64,000 bases of DNA from Neoroseomonas soli (GTDB taxonomy: Bacteria; Pseudomonadota; Alphaproteobacteria; Acetobacterales; Acetobacteraceae): assembly GCF_018129065.1 (NCBI RefSeq), contig NZ_JAAEDM010000003.1:86678-150677 (forward strand), written 5' to 3'. Each line of letters begins with the position of its first letter. The stretch's first letter is position 1. The translations under genes were made by a program, and so were the position numbers. The notes beneath the pieces are model-generated. The model saw only the letters and a program-made list of their open reading frames with translations, was not told the DNA's origin and did no database searches. Positions 50,794 to 60,057 of the stretch are shown in pieces.

Positions 50794-51435
50794 CTACTCG
50801 AACTGACCGCGAGGATCACTGCGGGCGTCAGGCACGAGGTCGTAGCTTTGGAGGCTCGCCATATCCAGGAAGTACTGAGATTTTCGCTTCGGAGCGCCGC
50901 GAAGCCACTCTGCGAGCTCGGATTGGGTCAGCTTTAGCCAGTCCGGGAAATCATCAGGGCTGCGGAATTTCCCGTCGATAAACCCACGCAACGCTTCGAT
51001 GTAAATGGCGCGCCCGACGCCGGGAAAGACATAGATATTCTTTTCTCGATGTCCGCTTAGATATTTCTGAATCAACCCATACCCGACATCAAGAATCAGC
51101 TTGTCCTCCGGAAACTCGCTGTCGCAGAGAAACCAGTTCACGATCTCTCGTCTTCGATCGTTGTTGCTTTCGCCGTGGTAGGCGCCGAGTCCCATGTTGC
51201 AGATGGTGCAACACGGGACCAGCTCGCACCGCCCGAAACGTTCGCGGATTTCCCTCTTTGTGACGAGCCGACCGCTGGCGAATCTATGGAGCACGTATAC
51301 CGGCGGCTGATGGTCGTAGGCGCCATCGCTGGGCATACCGCAGTAGATGCAGCGATCGCCCTCCACTGTTTCGTAAACGCGCGCGAAGCGCCTCTCGGCA
51401 GCGGATCGGCTGTAGTTATGTCGCACGCGGGGCAT
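50794..51435 (-). CDS. HNH-like nuclease in the tail module, reverse strand
   Basis: The protein has 213 residues. Zinc pairs CIYCGMPSDG and CCTICNMGLGAYHG enclose YDHQPPVYVLHRF, an HNH-related core in which the DH may be catalytic. The C-terminal 100 residues are helical and acidic with WLKLTQSELAEWLRG. It lies antisense between the tape measure and the DUF2460 gene. Base composition is clearly lower in G+C than in the phage genes. It is probably recently acquired cargo. Confidence 0.72.
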   Translation of the reverse strand: MPRVRHNYSRSAAERRFARVYETVEGDRCIYCGMPSDGAYDHQPPVYVLHRFASGRLVTKREIRERFGRCELVPCCTICNMGLGAYHGESNNDRRREIVNWFLCDSEFPEDKLILDVGYGLIQKYLSGHREKNIYVFPGVGRAIYIEALRGFIDGKFRSPDDFPDWLKLTQSELAEWLRGAPKRKSQYFLDMASLQSYDLVPDARSDPRGQFE

Positions 51436-51658
51436 CGTCAGAGGACCGCCGCTCCTCGATCATCGGGCAACCTGCTGCCGCGGTGAGCGTATCGGCGCTT
51501 TCGCGCCCTGCGCAACGGCCGCGTCCGTGTTCCTGATCTTCGCCCACGGCGCCCGCATCCTTCCCAGCACCAAGTGCCGGCGATCCAGGTGGCACTGCTA
51601 CCTGGCAGGGAGGTTTGGCGGGGCGGCGCCTCCCCAGCTCTGCATCGGACGCTGACCC

Positions 51659-52279
51659 ATGGCCTTCCACGACGTCCGCTTCCCCGACCGCATCGCCGAG
51701 GGAGCGGAGGGCGGCCCAGAGTTCTCCACCTCGGTGATCGTCTCCTCCGGCGGCCATGAGCAGCGCCAGGGAAACTGGTCTGCAGGCCGCGGCCGGTGGA
51801 ACGTCGCCACTGGGTTGCAGGACGACAACGACCTCGCCGTGCTGATTGCCTTTTTCCGGGCGCGGGCGGGCCGGCTGCACGCCTTCCGGTTCAAGGATTG
51901 GTCCGACTACCAGCTTGACCGCCAGGTCATCGGCACCACCGGCGGCGGCGACGCCACCTGGCAGATCCTGCGCACCTACACCTCCGGCCCGACCTCGGTG
52001 ACGCGCAACATCACCCGCCCGGTCGCCGGCACGGTGCGCTGCTGGGTGAACGGGACAGAGCGCAGCCTCGGCACCGGCCCCAGCCAGTTCCAGGTGAACC
52101 TCGCCACCGGCGTCATCACGCTTGGGAGCGCGCTCGCCGGCACCACCGGCCAGGCGATCGAGGCGGCCTGCGAGTTCGACGTCCCGGCGCGCTTCGACAC
52201 TGACGTGCTCCCGCTGCGCCTGACCGCCTTCCAGATCGGCGAGTGGTCCGACATCCCTGTGGTGGAGATCCGTGAATGA
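51659..52279 (+). CDS. DUF2460 family tail protein (RcGTA gp12-like)
   Basis: The protein has 206 residues. It starts AFHDVRFPDRIAEGAEGGPEFSTSVIVSSGGHEQRQGNWSAGRGRWNVA, the family signature. It continues LHAFRFKDWSDYQL and ends FQIGEWSDIPVVEIRE. It is the distal tail protein of RcGTA-type tails. It is followed by gp13-, gp14- and gp15-like genes in the same order as in Rhodobacter gene transfer agent. Confidence 0.93.
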   Translation: MAFHDVRFPDRIAEGAEGGPEFSTSVIVSSGGHEQRQGNWSAGRGRWNVATGLQDDNDLAVLIAFFRARAGRLHAFRFKDWSDYQLDRQVIGTTGGGDATWQILRTYTSGPTSVTRNITRPVAGTVRCWVNGTERSLGTGPSQFQVNLATGVITLGSALAGTTGQAIEAACEFDVPARFDTDVLPLRLTAFQIGEWSDIPVVEIRE

Positions 52280-53136
52280 AGTACGTCTCCGCTCCGCTGG
52301 CCGCACACCTCGCCGGCGAGGCGACCACGCTGGCGACGCTGTGGCGCGTCGTCCGCCGCGACGGCGCGGTGTTCACCTTCACCGACCACGACCGCGACCT
52401 CGTCTATGGCGGTGAAACCTATGCCTGTGCGCTTGGCTACCAGCGCGCCGCGATCAGCGCCGGCGCCGAGCTCGCGGTCGATGAAACAGAATTGCTCGGC
52501 ATGCTCGACAGCAGCGCCATCGATCCCGCTGAGCTGCGCGCCGGGCTGTGGGACCACGCCGAGGTGCGGATCTTCGCGGTGAACTGGGCGAGCCTCGCGG
52601 ACGGGGAACTCAAGCTCCGCCGCGGGCGGCTCGGCGAGGTCATCGCCCAGGACGATGGCAGCTTCCGCGCCGAGCTGCGCGGCCTGGCCCAGCCGCTGCA
52701 GCAGACCATCGGCGCCATCTACCAGCCGGAATGCCGCGCCGATCTCGGCGATGCCCGATGCAAGGTTGACCTGACATTTGGCGCCGGCTGGACGCAGCAG
52801 GCGACGGTGGAGACTGTGACGGACAGCGTGACGCTGGTGATGTCGGTGGCCATCGCGGGCTTCGCCAACGCCTACTTCGAGGGCGGCGTGGCCATCTGGC
52901 AGTCCGGCACCAACGCCGGTGTCGCGCGCGAGGTGCTGGCCTGGAACCAGGGCGGGCGCGTGCTGTCGCTCTTCGCGCCGCCGCCTTTCGCGCCGACGGT
53001 CGGCGACGTGCTGCGTATCCAGCCCGGCTGCGACAAGCGCAAGGCGACCTGCCAGACGGTTTTCGGCAACTACCTCAACTTTCGCGGCGAACCCTTCATC
53101 CCTGGTGCGCTCGCCGTGCTGGAGACGCCGGCATGA
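52276..53136 (+). CDS. DUF2163 family tail protein (RcGTA gp13-like)
   Basis: The protein has 286 residues. FTFTDHDRDLVYGGETYACALGYQRAAISAGAELAVDETELLG and YQPECRADLGDARCKVDL, then GCDKRKATCQTVFGNYLNFRGEPFIPG, are family hallmarks. The four Cys may hold an iron-sulfur cluster or disulfides, as suggested for hub proteins. It overlaps both neighbours by ATGA. Confidence 0.94.
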   Translation: MKYVSAPLAAHLAGEATTLATLWRVVRRDGAVFTFTDHDRDLVYGGETYACALGYQRAAISAGAELAVDETELLGMLDSSAIDPAELRAGLWDHAEVRIFAVNWASLADGELKLRRGRLGEVIAQDDGSFRAELRGLAQPLQQTIGAIYQPECRADLGDARCKVDLTFGAGWTQQATVETVTDSVTLVMSVAIAGFANAYFEGGVAIWQSGTNAGVAREVLAWNQGGRVLSLFAPPPFAPTVGDVLRIQPGCDKRKATCQTVFGNYLNFRGEPFIPGALAVLETPA

Positions 53137-53570
53137 GCGCGGAGGCCAGCGTGGCCGCCGCCAACTTCGTCACCGCCGCGCGCAGCTTCGTCGGCGTCCC
53201 CTGGCGCCATCTCGGCCGCGCCCGCACCGGCCTCGACTGCATCGGCCTCGTGCTGCTCGCCGCCCGCGAGGCGGGCGTGGACCTGCCGGACCCGGCGCCC
53301 TATGCGCGCGAGCCGCAAGGCACCCGCCTGCTGGAGGGGATTCTGGGGCATGCCCGGCGGGTGGCGGAGGCCGCGCCCGGCGATGTGCTGCTGTTCCGCC
53401 TCGGCCTCTATGGCGGCCATGTCGGCATCGCCTCCGTGCACCCCGCCTGGGGCGTGCCGGCCTGCCTGCACGCCTATGCCCCGCGCCGCCAGGTGGTCGA
53501 GCAGCCGATGGACGATGAACTGCGCGCCGCCCTACTCGGTGTCTTCCGCCTGCCGGCCCTGGAGACCTGA
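53133..53570 (+). CDS. NlpC/P60-type tail peptidase (RcGTA gp14-like)
   Basis: The protein has 145 residues. The catalytic Cys is in GLDCIGLVLLAAREAG, and the His is in YGGHVGIASVHPAWG, with AARSFVGVPWRHLG before. It cuts peptidoglycan stems during DNA entry. Its place before the large tail-tip protein is canonical. Confidence 0.93.
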   Translation: MSAEASVAAANFVTAARSFVGVPWRHLGRARTGLDCIGLVLLAAREAGVDLPDPAPYAREPQGTRLLEGILGHARRVAEAAPGDVLLFRLGLYGGHVGIASVHPAWGVPACLHAYAPRRQVVEQPMDDELRAALLGVFRLPALET

Positions 53571-53573
53571 GCC

Positions 53574-56500
53574 ATGGCCCAGCTTGCCGTCTCCGGCGCT
53601 GGCGCGGCCATCGGCTTCGTGGTCTCGGGGTTCAACCCGCTCGGCGCCTCGATCGGCTGGGCTCTCGGCGGCGCCGCCGGCGCGCTGCTCTTCCCGCCCA
53701 AGGGCCAGGACACCCAGGGCCCGCGCCTCTCCGACCTCACCGTCCAGACCTCCGGCTACGGCCTACCCATCCCCATGGCGGTCTGCCGGGTCAAACTCGC
53801 CGGCAACGTCATCTGGAAAACGGACCTGCGCGAGCGCGCCACCACCCGTCGCCAGGGCAAGGGTGGCGGTGGGGCGAAAACCACGACCTACAGCTACTAC
53901 CTCTCCTGGGCGGTCGGGCTGTGCGAATGGCTGATCCCGCCCACCAACCCGCAGGTGCTGCGCATCTGGCTCGACGCCCAGCTGGTCTACGACACCACCG
54001 GCGCCAGCGAAGTGGTGCAGATCCCCGGCCTGGTCTGGCGCTTTCACCCCGGCAGTGAGACCCAGCTGCCCGACCCGCTGCTTGCCGCCACCCTGGGCGC
54101 GACCGAGGCGCCGGCGCATCGCGGCCTGGCGTACATCGTCTTCGACGAGGTGCCGCTGGAGCGCTTCGGCAACCGCATGCCGAACGTCACCGTGGAACTC
54201 GCCGGCGATGCGGCCCGCAGCTTTCCGCAGGTGGCCACCATCCCGCCGGCGGTGCCGCTCTGGCCGTCCTCGCCCTCGGGGCGCACCTACATCGGCAACT
54301 GGGCCTGCAACGTCGCCGTCGATTACCGCCGCGGCCGCATCTACGAGGGCCGCGTCCGCACCTCCACCTCCGGTGGCGGCGCGAACGAGATGATCCGGGT
54401 CTACGACCTGGTGACCCTGCAGACGCTGGGCGAGCACACGCTCGACCGTATCCTCGCCCCGCTGTTCCCGCTCGGAAGCAACCCGGGACCGGACAGCACC
54501 GGCACCGGGCTGATGCATCTCGGGGTCGACGGCTTCCTCTACATCACCGGCGGCAGCGCGAACCGCGTGCCGCTGTTCAAGATCGACCCGGACGCCATGC
54601 GCGGGGTCGGCGTGTTCGGGAACCCGCTGGGGGACGGCTTCGGCTTTGGCGACAACGGCACCCGCCTGGTCAACCCGATGGCCATCACCAGCCTGTCGGT
54701 GCCGCGGCTCGGTGCGCGCCCGCGCAACTTCGTCGTCGTCCAGGGCTCCTATTCTGCGACCCTGACCATCGACGCCGACCGGATGGAATATGTCTGGGGC
54801 GCCGGCGACGTCGCCATCGAGCCGCCGCCCGTGCCGATCGGCCTCGGCATCAGCCCGCTGACCTTCCCCGTCATCCTCGTCCCCGGCCGCACCCGCGACG
54901 ATGGCGGCGTCGAACTCTGGTACCTGCGCGCCTCCGAGCTCGCCACGCCCTTCCGCATCGATGTCGCCCGCTTCCGCTACTACTCGGGCGCGGCCAGTCT
55001 CGGCGGCGGCGCCGCCATGGGCATCTTTCGCGACGATTTTCCCGCGATAGACGTCCAGGCGGAGATCGATCCGCTGAATGTCCGGCCGCTGCTGCAGGCA
55101 GCCTTCTGGGATCAGAGCGACGACACGCTGGTCATCACGCTGTCCGGCACCGGCGGGCCGCTGAGCGGCTGGGGGCGCTTCTCGACCATCAAATGGGCCC
55201 CGGGCGGCGGCGTGGTGTGGAAGGTGGTCGACCACGTGCTGCCGGCCTTCCATGACGGCCGCGGCCAGATCTCTCGCGTCCTTGGCGCCACCTGGGGATT
55301 GGGCGGCAATTTCCTGCTCCAGACCGGCTCGGGCGACGTGCTGGTCAACCAGGCGGGCCACAACTTCAAGACGCTGTTCTGGCTCGACGAGCAGCAGGCG
55401 GTGCTCGGCCAGGTCGGCGCCGGGGCGGGCGTGCGTGAGATCGCCAAGCGCTACCTCTCCCGCGCCGCGGCCAACACCCTGACCGTGGGCCAGGTAGTGG
55501 CGGCGCTGTGCCAGCGCGCCGGCCTCGCCACCGGCGACGTGAACACGGCGGCGCTGACCGATAGCCTGCGCGGCTATATCCTGCCGCGGCCGACCTCCGC
55601 GCGCGACGCCATCACGCCGCTGGCCGGTGCCTTCCAGTTCGACGCGGTCGAGCAGGACGACGTGCTGCTGTTCCGCAAGCGCGGCGGGACCGTGGTCGCC
55701 AGCATTCCCTATGCGGAGATGGTGCGGGAGGATCCAGACGCCTCGGTGCTGCAGGAGCAGCGGGCGCAGGACGCCGACCTGCCGCGCGAGCTCACCGTGC
55801 GCTTTCTCGATGTCGAGCGCGGCTTTGAGCAGAACGCGCAGTCCTGGCGCCGGCCGACCAGCCCCACACCGACGGTCGGGGCCAATGCCTCCGCCGCGAT
55901 CGACCTGCCCATCCCGCTGACCGCCGGCGAGGCCAAGGCCGTCGCCCGCCGCCTGATCACCGGCACCTGGCGCGAGCGCACGCGGTTGTCCTGCGCCGTC
56001 GGCCCCAAGCATGCCCGGCTGGTGCCGACCGATCCCGTCACGCTGACCACCCGCGACGGCGCCGCCATCCGTTGCCGCGTGCTCTCAACGCAGTTCGGGG
56101 CGAACTGGGTGACGCGCCTCGAGGCGGTGACCGAGGACGCCGCCAGCTACGCCCTGACCGCCCCGGCCGAGGGCGGCGCGGGCTGGGCCGAGCCGGGCAT
56201 GCCGGCGCCCTACTTCGCCCGCCTGCTGCTTCCCGACCTGGCGCTGGTCGATGACGCCGACGATCTCGGTCAGGCGGGGCTGCGCGAATACGCCCTGATC
56301 GGTGCCTATGACGGCCAGCGGTTCCGCGGCGTGGTGGTGCACCGCAGCCCCGATCAGGCGGGCTGGGATGCCCTTGGGGCGGTGACCACCCCGGTCACCT
56401 GGGGCAGCGTCCAGGTGGCCCCCGCCGTGTCCGTCTCGCCCTGGATCTGGGACGAGGCCAGCGCCGTCGAGGTGCAGCTGGCGGACGGCGAGCTCGACAG

Positions 56501-57593
56501 CGCGACGGAGCTCGAGGTGCTGAACGGCGCCAACCGCGCCGCGCTGGTCGGTCCGGACGGGAGGGCCGAGATCATCCAGTTCCGCGATGCCACCGACCTC
56601 GGGGCGGGGCGCTATCGCCTGACCGGCCTGCTGCGTGGGCGGCGGGGCACCGAGGATCTGATCGCCTCCCGCGCAGCCGGCGACACCTTCGTGCTGCTCG
56701 ATGCCGCGCGCTTCCAGTTCCAGGCGCAGGCCAGCGAAGTCGCAGCGACGCGCCACCATCGCGCGGTGACGGTGTTCGAGACGGTGGAGACCGCCGCCAG
56801 CACGGTGACGAACGCGACCCGCGGGCGGGCGGAGCGCCCCTACGCCCCCTGCCAGGTCACCGGGAGCCGGGACGGCAGCCAGAACCTGACCATCGCCTGG
56901 ATCCGTCGCACCCGCCTGGGCGGCGAGTGGCTCGACGGCACCGGGACCGTGCCGCTGTCGGAATCCTCGGAGGCCTATGAGGTCGATATCCTCAACGGCC
57001 CGCCACCGGTCGCCCGCACCTATTCCGCCGACAACGGCACCGCGGCGAACGCCTTCGATGGCAGTCCGTCCACCGAATGGATCGTCGGTTCCAGCGGCCT
57101 GCCGCGCTGGCTGCGCGTCGCCTTCGCCTCGGCGCAGACCGTCCGCCAGTACGGCATCCGCGCTCGCGCCTCCTTCGCCAGCAGCGACAGCCCCCGGACC
57201 TTCACCTTCGAGGGCTGGGACGGCGCCGCCTGGGTCGTGCTCGACAGCCGCGCCGCCGAGACCGGCTGGACCAACGGCCAGCTGCGGACCTTCACCCTGG
57301 CCGCGCCCGCCTCCTGCACCGAGTTCCGCCTGGTGGTCGCTGCCGGCAGCGGCGGGGGCAACACCGGCCTCGCCGAGTTCGAGCTCTACCGCACCGTCGG
57401 CGGGCCCAACATCGCGGCCGCCACCTATGCCCTGGCCGTGGTCCGGACGATCGCGGTCACCACGCCCACCGCGGCCTACTCGGCGGCAAACCAGACGACC
57501 GACTTCGGCGCCGCCCAGGCCGAGGTGTTTGTCCGCCTCCAGCAGATCAGCGCCCTGGTCGGCCGCGGCCTGCCCGCCGAGGCCACCCTGTGA
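53574..57593 (+). CDS. Tail-tip host-specificity protein (RcGTA gp15-like) with F5/8C-like domain
   Basis: The protein has 1339 residues. The N-terminal region has glycine-rich hydrophobic segments (GAAIGFVVSGFNPLGASIGW) and SYYLSWAVGLCEWLIPPTNPQVLRIWLDAQLVYD. The central part lacks an obvious glycoside hydrolase signature. The C-terminal 150 residues (TYSADNGTAANAFDGSPSTEW, LRVAFASAQTVRQYGIRARA, EFRLVVAAG, GLAEFELYR) form a discoidin/F5-8C-type carbohydrate-binding domain. This is the probable receptor contact. Confidence 0.9.
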   Translation: MAQLAVSGAGAAIGFVVSGFNPLGASIGWALGGAAGALLFPPKGQDTQGPRLSDLTVQTSGYGLPIPMAVCRVKLAGNVIWKTDLRERATTRRQGKGGGGAKTTTYSYYLSWAVGLCEWLIPPTNPQVLRIWLDAQLVYDTTGASEVVQIPGLVWRFHPGSETQLPDPLLAATLGATEAPAHRGLAYIVFDEVPLERFGNRMPNVTVELAGDAARSFPQVATIPPAVPLWPSSPSGRTYIGNWACNVAVDYRRGRIYEGRVRTSTSGGGANEMIRVYDLVTLQTLGEHTLDRILAPLFPLGSNPGPDSTGTGLMHLGVDGFLYITGGSANRVPLFKIDPDAMRGVGVFGNPLGDGFGFGDNGTRLVNPMAITSLSVPRLGARPRNFVVVQGSYSATLTIDADRMEYVWGAGDVAIEPPPVPIGLGISPLTFPVILVPGRTRDDGGVELWYLRASELATPFRIDVARFRYYSGAASLGGGAAMGIFRDDFPAIDVQAEIDPLNVRPLLQAAFWDQSDDTLVITLSGTGGPLSGWGRFSTIKWAPGGGVVWKVVDHVLPAFHDGRGQISRVLGATWGLGGNFLLQTGSGDVLVNQAGHNFKTLFWLDEQQAVLGQVGAGAGVREIAKRYLSRAAANTLTVGQVVAALCQRAGLATGDVNTAALTDSLRGYILPRPTSARDAITPLAGAFQFDAVEQDDVLLFRKRGGTVVASIPYAEMVREDPDASVLQEQRAQDADLPRELTVRFLDVERGFEQNAQSWRRPTSPTPTVGANASAAIDLPIPLTAGEAKAVARRLITGTWRERTRLSCAVGPKHARLVPTDPVTLTTRDGAAIRCRVLSTQFGANWVTRLEAVTEDAASYALTAPAEGGAGWAEPGMPAPYFARLLLPDLALVDDADDLGQAGLREYALIGAYDGQRFRGVVVHRSPDQAGWDALGAVTTPVTWGSVQVAPAVSVSPWIWDEASAVEVQLADGELDSATELEVLNGANRAALVGPDGRAEIIQFRDATDLGAGRYRLTGLLRGRRGTEDLIASRAAGDTFVLLDAARFQFQAQASEVAATRHHRAVTVFETVETAASTVTNATRGRAERPYAPCQVTGSRDGSQNLTIAWIRRTRLGGEWLDGTGTVPLSESSEAYEVDILNGPPPVARTYSADNGTAANAFDGSPSTEWIVGSSGLPRWLRVAFASAQTVRQYGIRARASFASSDSPRTFTFEGWDGAAWVVLDSRAAETGWTNGQLRTFTLAAPASCTEFRLVVAAGSGGGNTGLAEFELYRTVGGPNIAAATYALAVVRTIAVTTPTAAYSAANQTTDFGAAQAEVFVRLQQISALVGRGLPAEATL

Positions 57594-57603
57594 GGAGCAG
57601 CCC

Positions 57604-58785
57604 ATGAGCGGCACTACCAATCTCGGCATTCCCTTCATTCAGGCGGCACAGAACCAGAAGGAGATCACTGCCAATGCCGCCTTCGAGGCGCTCGACGCTA
57701 GCGCCAATGCGGCAATCGCCGTCGCCATGGGCGATGCCAACATCACCCTGACCGACGCGCAGGCGCTGCGCGCCGGCCTGGTGACCCTGACCGGCAGCAA
57801 CACCGCCGTGCGCAAGGTGACGCTCCCGAGCAAGGCGCGGCGCCTCGCCATCCAGAACAGCACTGGCGGCGCGCTCGACATCACGGTGGGCTATGCAACG
57901 GGCGCCTCGGTCACGGTCGGCAACGGTGCCATCGTGCTGGTCCAGGGCAACGGGACGAACTGCTATGGCGTCGGTGGCGCCGCCGCGCTCGGCGACCTCG
58001 CCGATGTGGTCGGGCCGTTCCTGAACGGCGACCTGCTGCAGTTCGACGGCGCGGCCTGGCGCCCGCTCGGCACCGGCATCCTGTCGCGGGTGATGCTGCC
58101 GTTCAAAGGGGCACTGGTGCGGCGGGCCACCACGCTGTCCATCACCACCACGCCGACCGCCGTGCCCTTCACCGACGCGACCTACGACACAGACGGGTTC
58201 TGGAGCGGGGCAGTGCCCACGCGGCTCACCGTGCCGGCCGGGGTGACCAAGGTGCGGCTCTGGGCGCGGCTGCGCTGGACCGGCGGCGCCGCGAATCACG
58301 GCGCGCGCATCTACAAGAATGGCGCCGCCTTCGTCGGTCAGGGCGATTTCAAGGCTGCCTCGGGCTACACCGACGCCGACTACAGCTTCGGGTCCGCCGT
58401 GGTGGCGGTCACCGCCGGCGACTACTTCGAGCTGCAGCCCTACGCCTCGGCGACGCGGACCGGCGGCGCCAATGATCTGCAGTTCGCCATCGAGGTGGTT
58501 GAGACGGCCGATGCGGCAAACCCGACCCTGCTCGCGCTAACCGACACCCCGGCCTCCTACGTCGGCGCAGCCGGGAAGCTGCTGCAGGTAAACGGCGCCG
58601 CCACGGGCGTCGAGTTCGGGCCGCGGCACAATCTCATCGCCAGCGCCGCGCCAACCGGAGCGGATGACAGCGCCGTCGGCTACAGCGTCGGCTCGCAGTG
58701 GCTCGATACCGTCGGCGACAAGATCTGGTTCTGCATCGACGCCAGCGCCGGCGCCGCCGTGTGGAAAGGCGTGACCATCGCCTGA
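57604..58785 (+). CDS. Tail fibre-like protein with DUF2793-like N-terminus
   Basis: The protein has 393 residues. The first part (NLGIPFIQAAQNQKEITANAAFEALDASANA) follows the DUF2793 pattern known from GTA and alphaproteobacterial phage fibres. The middle is a beta jelly-roll-like region (LTVPAGVTKVRLWARLRWTGG... FELQPYASATRTGG). The end (GSQWLDTVGDKIWFCIDASAGAAVWKGV) is a typical fibre C-terminus. The start ATG at 57604 follows GAGGAG. Confidence 0.82.
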   Translation: MSGTTNLGIPFIQAAQNQKEITANAAFEALDASANAAIAVAMGDANITLTDAQALRAGLVTLTGSNTAVRKVTLPSKARRLAIQNSTGGALDITVGYATGASVTVGNGAIVLVQGNGTNCYGVGGAAALGDLADVVGPFLNGDLLQFDGAAWRPLGTGILSRVMLPFKGALVRRATTLSITTTPTAVPFTDATYDTDGFWSGAVPTRLTVPAGVTKVRLWARLRWTGGAANHGARIYKNGAAFVGQGDFKAASGYTDADYSFGSAVVAVTAGDYFELQPYASATRTGGANDLQFAIEVVETADAANPTLLALTDTPASYVGAAGKLLQVNGAATGVEFGPRHNLIASAAPTGADDSAVGYSVGSQWLDTVGDKIWFCIDASAGAAVWKGVTIA

Positions 58786-58868
58786 CGGCGCCGCTGCAGC
58801 CGCCGCCGATCGTCAATCCCCATTGGCGCCAGGCCTCGCCCCGGCCGGCCTATTCTTCGGAGATCATC

Positions 58869-59126
58869 ATGGACCTCACCCCGACCCTGCTCTGGCAGGT
58901 GGTGACGACGCTCGCCATCGCGCCGCTGGCCTATTTCCTGAAGGCCTCGCTCGACCGTCTGCGGCAGATGGAGCTCTGCCTCTCCCGCACGCGCGAGCAG
59001 CTGGCGCGCGAATACGCGACCAAGGCCGACCTGCACGCCGATGTCGGCCGCGTGCTCGCGCGGCTCGACAAGCTCGACGGCAAGCTCGACCGGCTGCTGA
59101 CCGCGCGGTTCGGAGGTGGCGAATGA
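58869..59126 (+). CDS. Membrane-anchored coiled-coil protein, holin-like
   Basis: The protein has 85 residues. One N-terminal transmembrane helix (LLWQVVTTLAIAPLAYFLKASL) is followed by a coiled coil (LRQMELCLSRTREQLAREYATKADLHADVGRVLARLDKL). It overlaps the lysozyme gene by ATGA. A holin or accessory lysis role fits the place; only one transmembrane segment is visible. Confidence 0.65.
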   Translation: MDLTPTLLWQVVTTLAIAPLAYFLKASLDRLRQMELCLSRTREQLAREYATKADLHADVGRVLARLDKLDGKLDRLLTARFGGGE

Positions 59127-59836
59127 CCGCCCGCCGCATCAGCACCGAGGCGCTCGACCTGCTCAAGCGGTGGGAGGGCTGCGTCCTGCACGTCTATGAC
59201 GATGCCGATCCGGCGCGGCCGCCGCGCTTCATTCAGCCTGGCGATGCCGTCCGCGGGACGCTGACCATCGGCTATGGCCACACCCGCACCGTGCGGCCTG
59301 GGCAGCGCATCAGCGAGGCTGAGGCGAAGCGGCTGCTGCTGGAGGATCTGGCGCCGGTTGAGGCGGCGATCGCGCGCAGCATCACCGTGCCGCTGACCGA
59401 TGGCCAGCACGGCGCGCTGGTGTCGTTCGCCTTCAACCTGGGGCACAGCACCGCGCCGGGGAAGCCATTGGCCAATATCGCGGCGACGCTGAACCGCGGG
59501 GACTACGACGGCGCGATCCGGCGCATGGGGCTCTACGTCAAGCAGCGGCAGCATCGCCGCCTGGTCACCGTACCGGGGCTGGTGAACCGCCGCGCTGCCG
59601 AGGCCGGGCTCTGGGCGCGCGGGGAGTTCGTTGCCGGCCGGCATGTCGCGCCCGCGGCGCCGCCCACGGCAGGCGCCGAGGCGGCGAAGCTGGGCGGCTA
59701 TGCCGCAGCGGCGGCCACCGCCGCGCCCGCCCTGCAGGCGCTGGCGGGCGTGCCCGTGTCGATTGGCGTAGCGCTGGTGGTCGCCGTCGCCGCGGTGGCG
59801 GTGACCATCCTGCTGCGACGGGAGCGCGCCACGTGA
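59123..59836 (+). CDS. Phage lysozyme (GH24) with C-terminal membrane helix
   Basis: The protein has 237 residues. The catalytic Glu is in LLKRWEGCVLHVYDD and the Thr is in LTIGYGHTRTV; LTDGQHGALVSFAFNLG follows. The last 40 residues contain a hydrophobic helix (VSIGVALVVAVAAVAVTILL) and RRER. A C-terminal membrane anchor is unusual for an endolysin and may localise it or make it part holin. It overlaps both neighbours by 4 bp. Confidence 0.92.
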   Translation: MTARRISTEALDLLKRWEGCVLHVYDDADPARPPRFIQPGDAVRGTLTIGYGHTRTVRPGQRISEAEAKRLLLEDLAPVEAAIARSITVPLTDGQHGALVSFAFNLGHSTAPGKPLANIAATLNRGDYDGAIRRMGLYVKQRQHRRLVTVPGLVNRRAAEAGLWARGEFVAGRHVAPAAPPTAGAEAAKLGGYAAAAATAAPALQALAGVPVSIGVALVVAVAAVAVTILLRRERAT

Positions 59837-60057
59837 TCGCGGCAGCCTGGGCGCGCGTGCAGGGGTGGCTGGCACTCGTCGGCGCGACGCTGGCCGCGCT
59901 CGGCGCCGCCTATCTGGCGGGGCGCCGCGATGGCCGTGATGCCCGGCACGCGGAGGCTGCGCGCGAGGAACAGAGGACGAGGAGAGCGGCGGATGCGGCA
60001 GCTCGTGAGGCTGAGCGCGATGGTGCTGCTGAGCGGCTGCGGCGGGGAGATTTCTGA
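59833..60057 (+). CDS. Inner-membrane spanin (Rz-like)
   Basis: The protein has 74 residues with GTG start (GTGA overlap). One N-terminal transmembrane helix (LALVGATLAALGAAYLAG) leads to a charged helical periplasmic part (RRDGRDARHAEAAREEQRTRRAADAAAREAE). Short for Rz, but the plan fits. A lipoprotein gene overlaps its end in another frame. Confidence 0.72.
   Translation: MIAAAWARVQGWLALVGATLAALGAAYLAGRRDGRDARHAEAAREEQRTRRAADAAAREAERDGAAERLRRGDF

Noticed and set aside
53763..56012. 749-codon minus-strand frame inside the tail-tip gene
   Set aside because: High G+C leaves antisense frames open; it has no recognisable domain and mirrors a well-supported gene.
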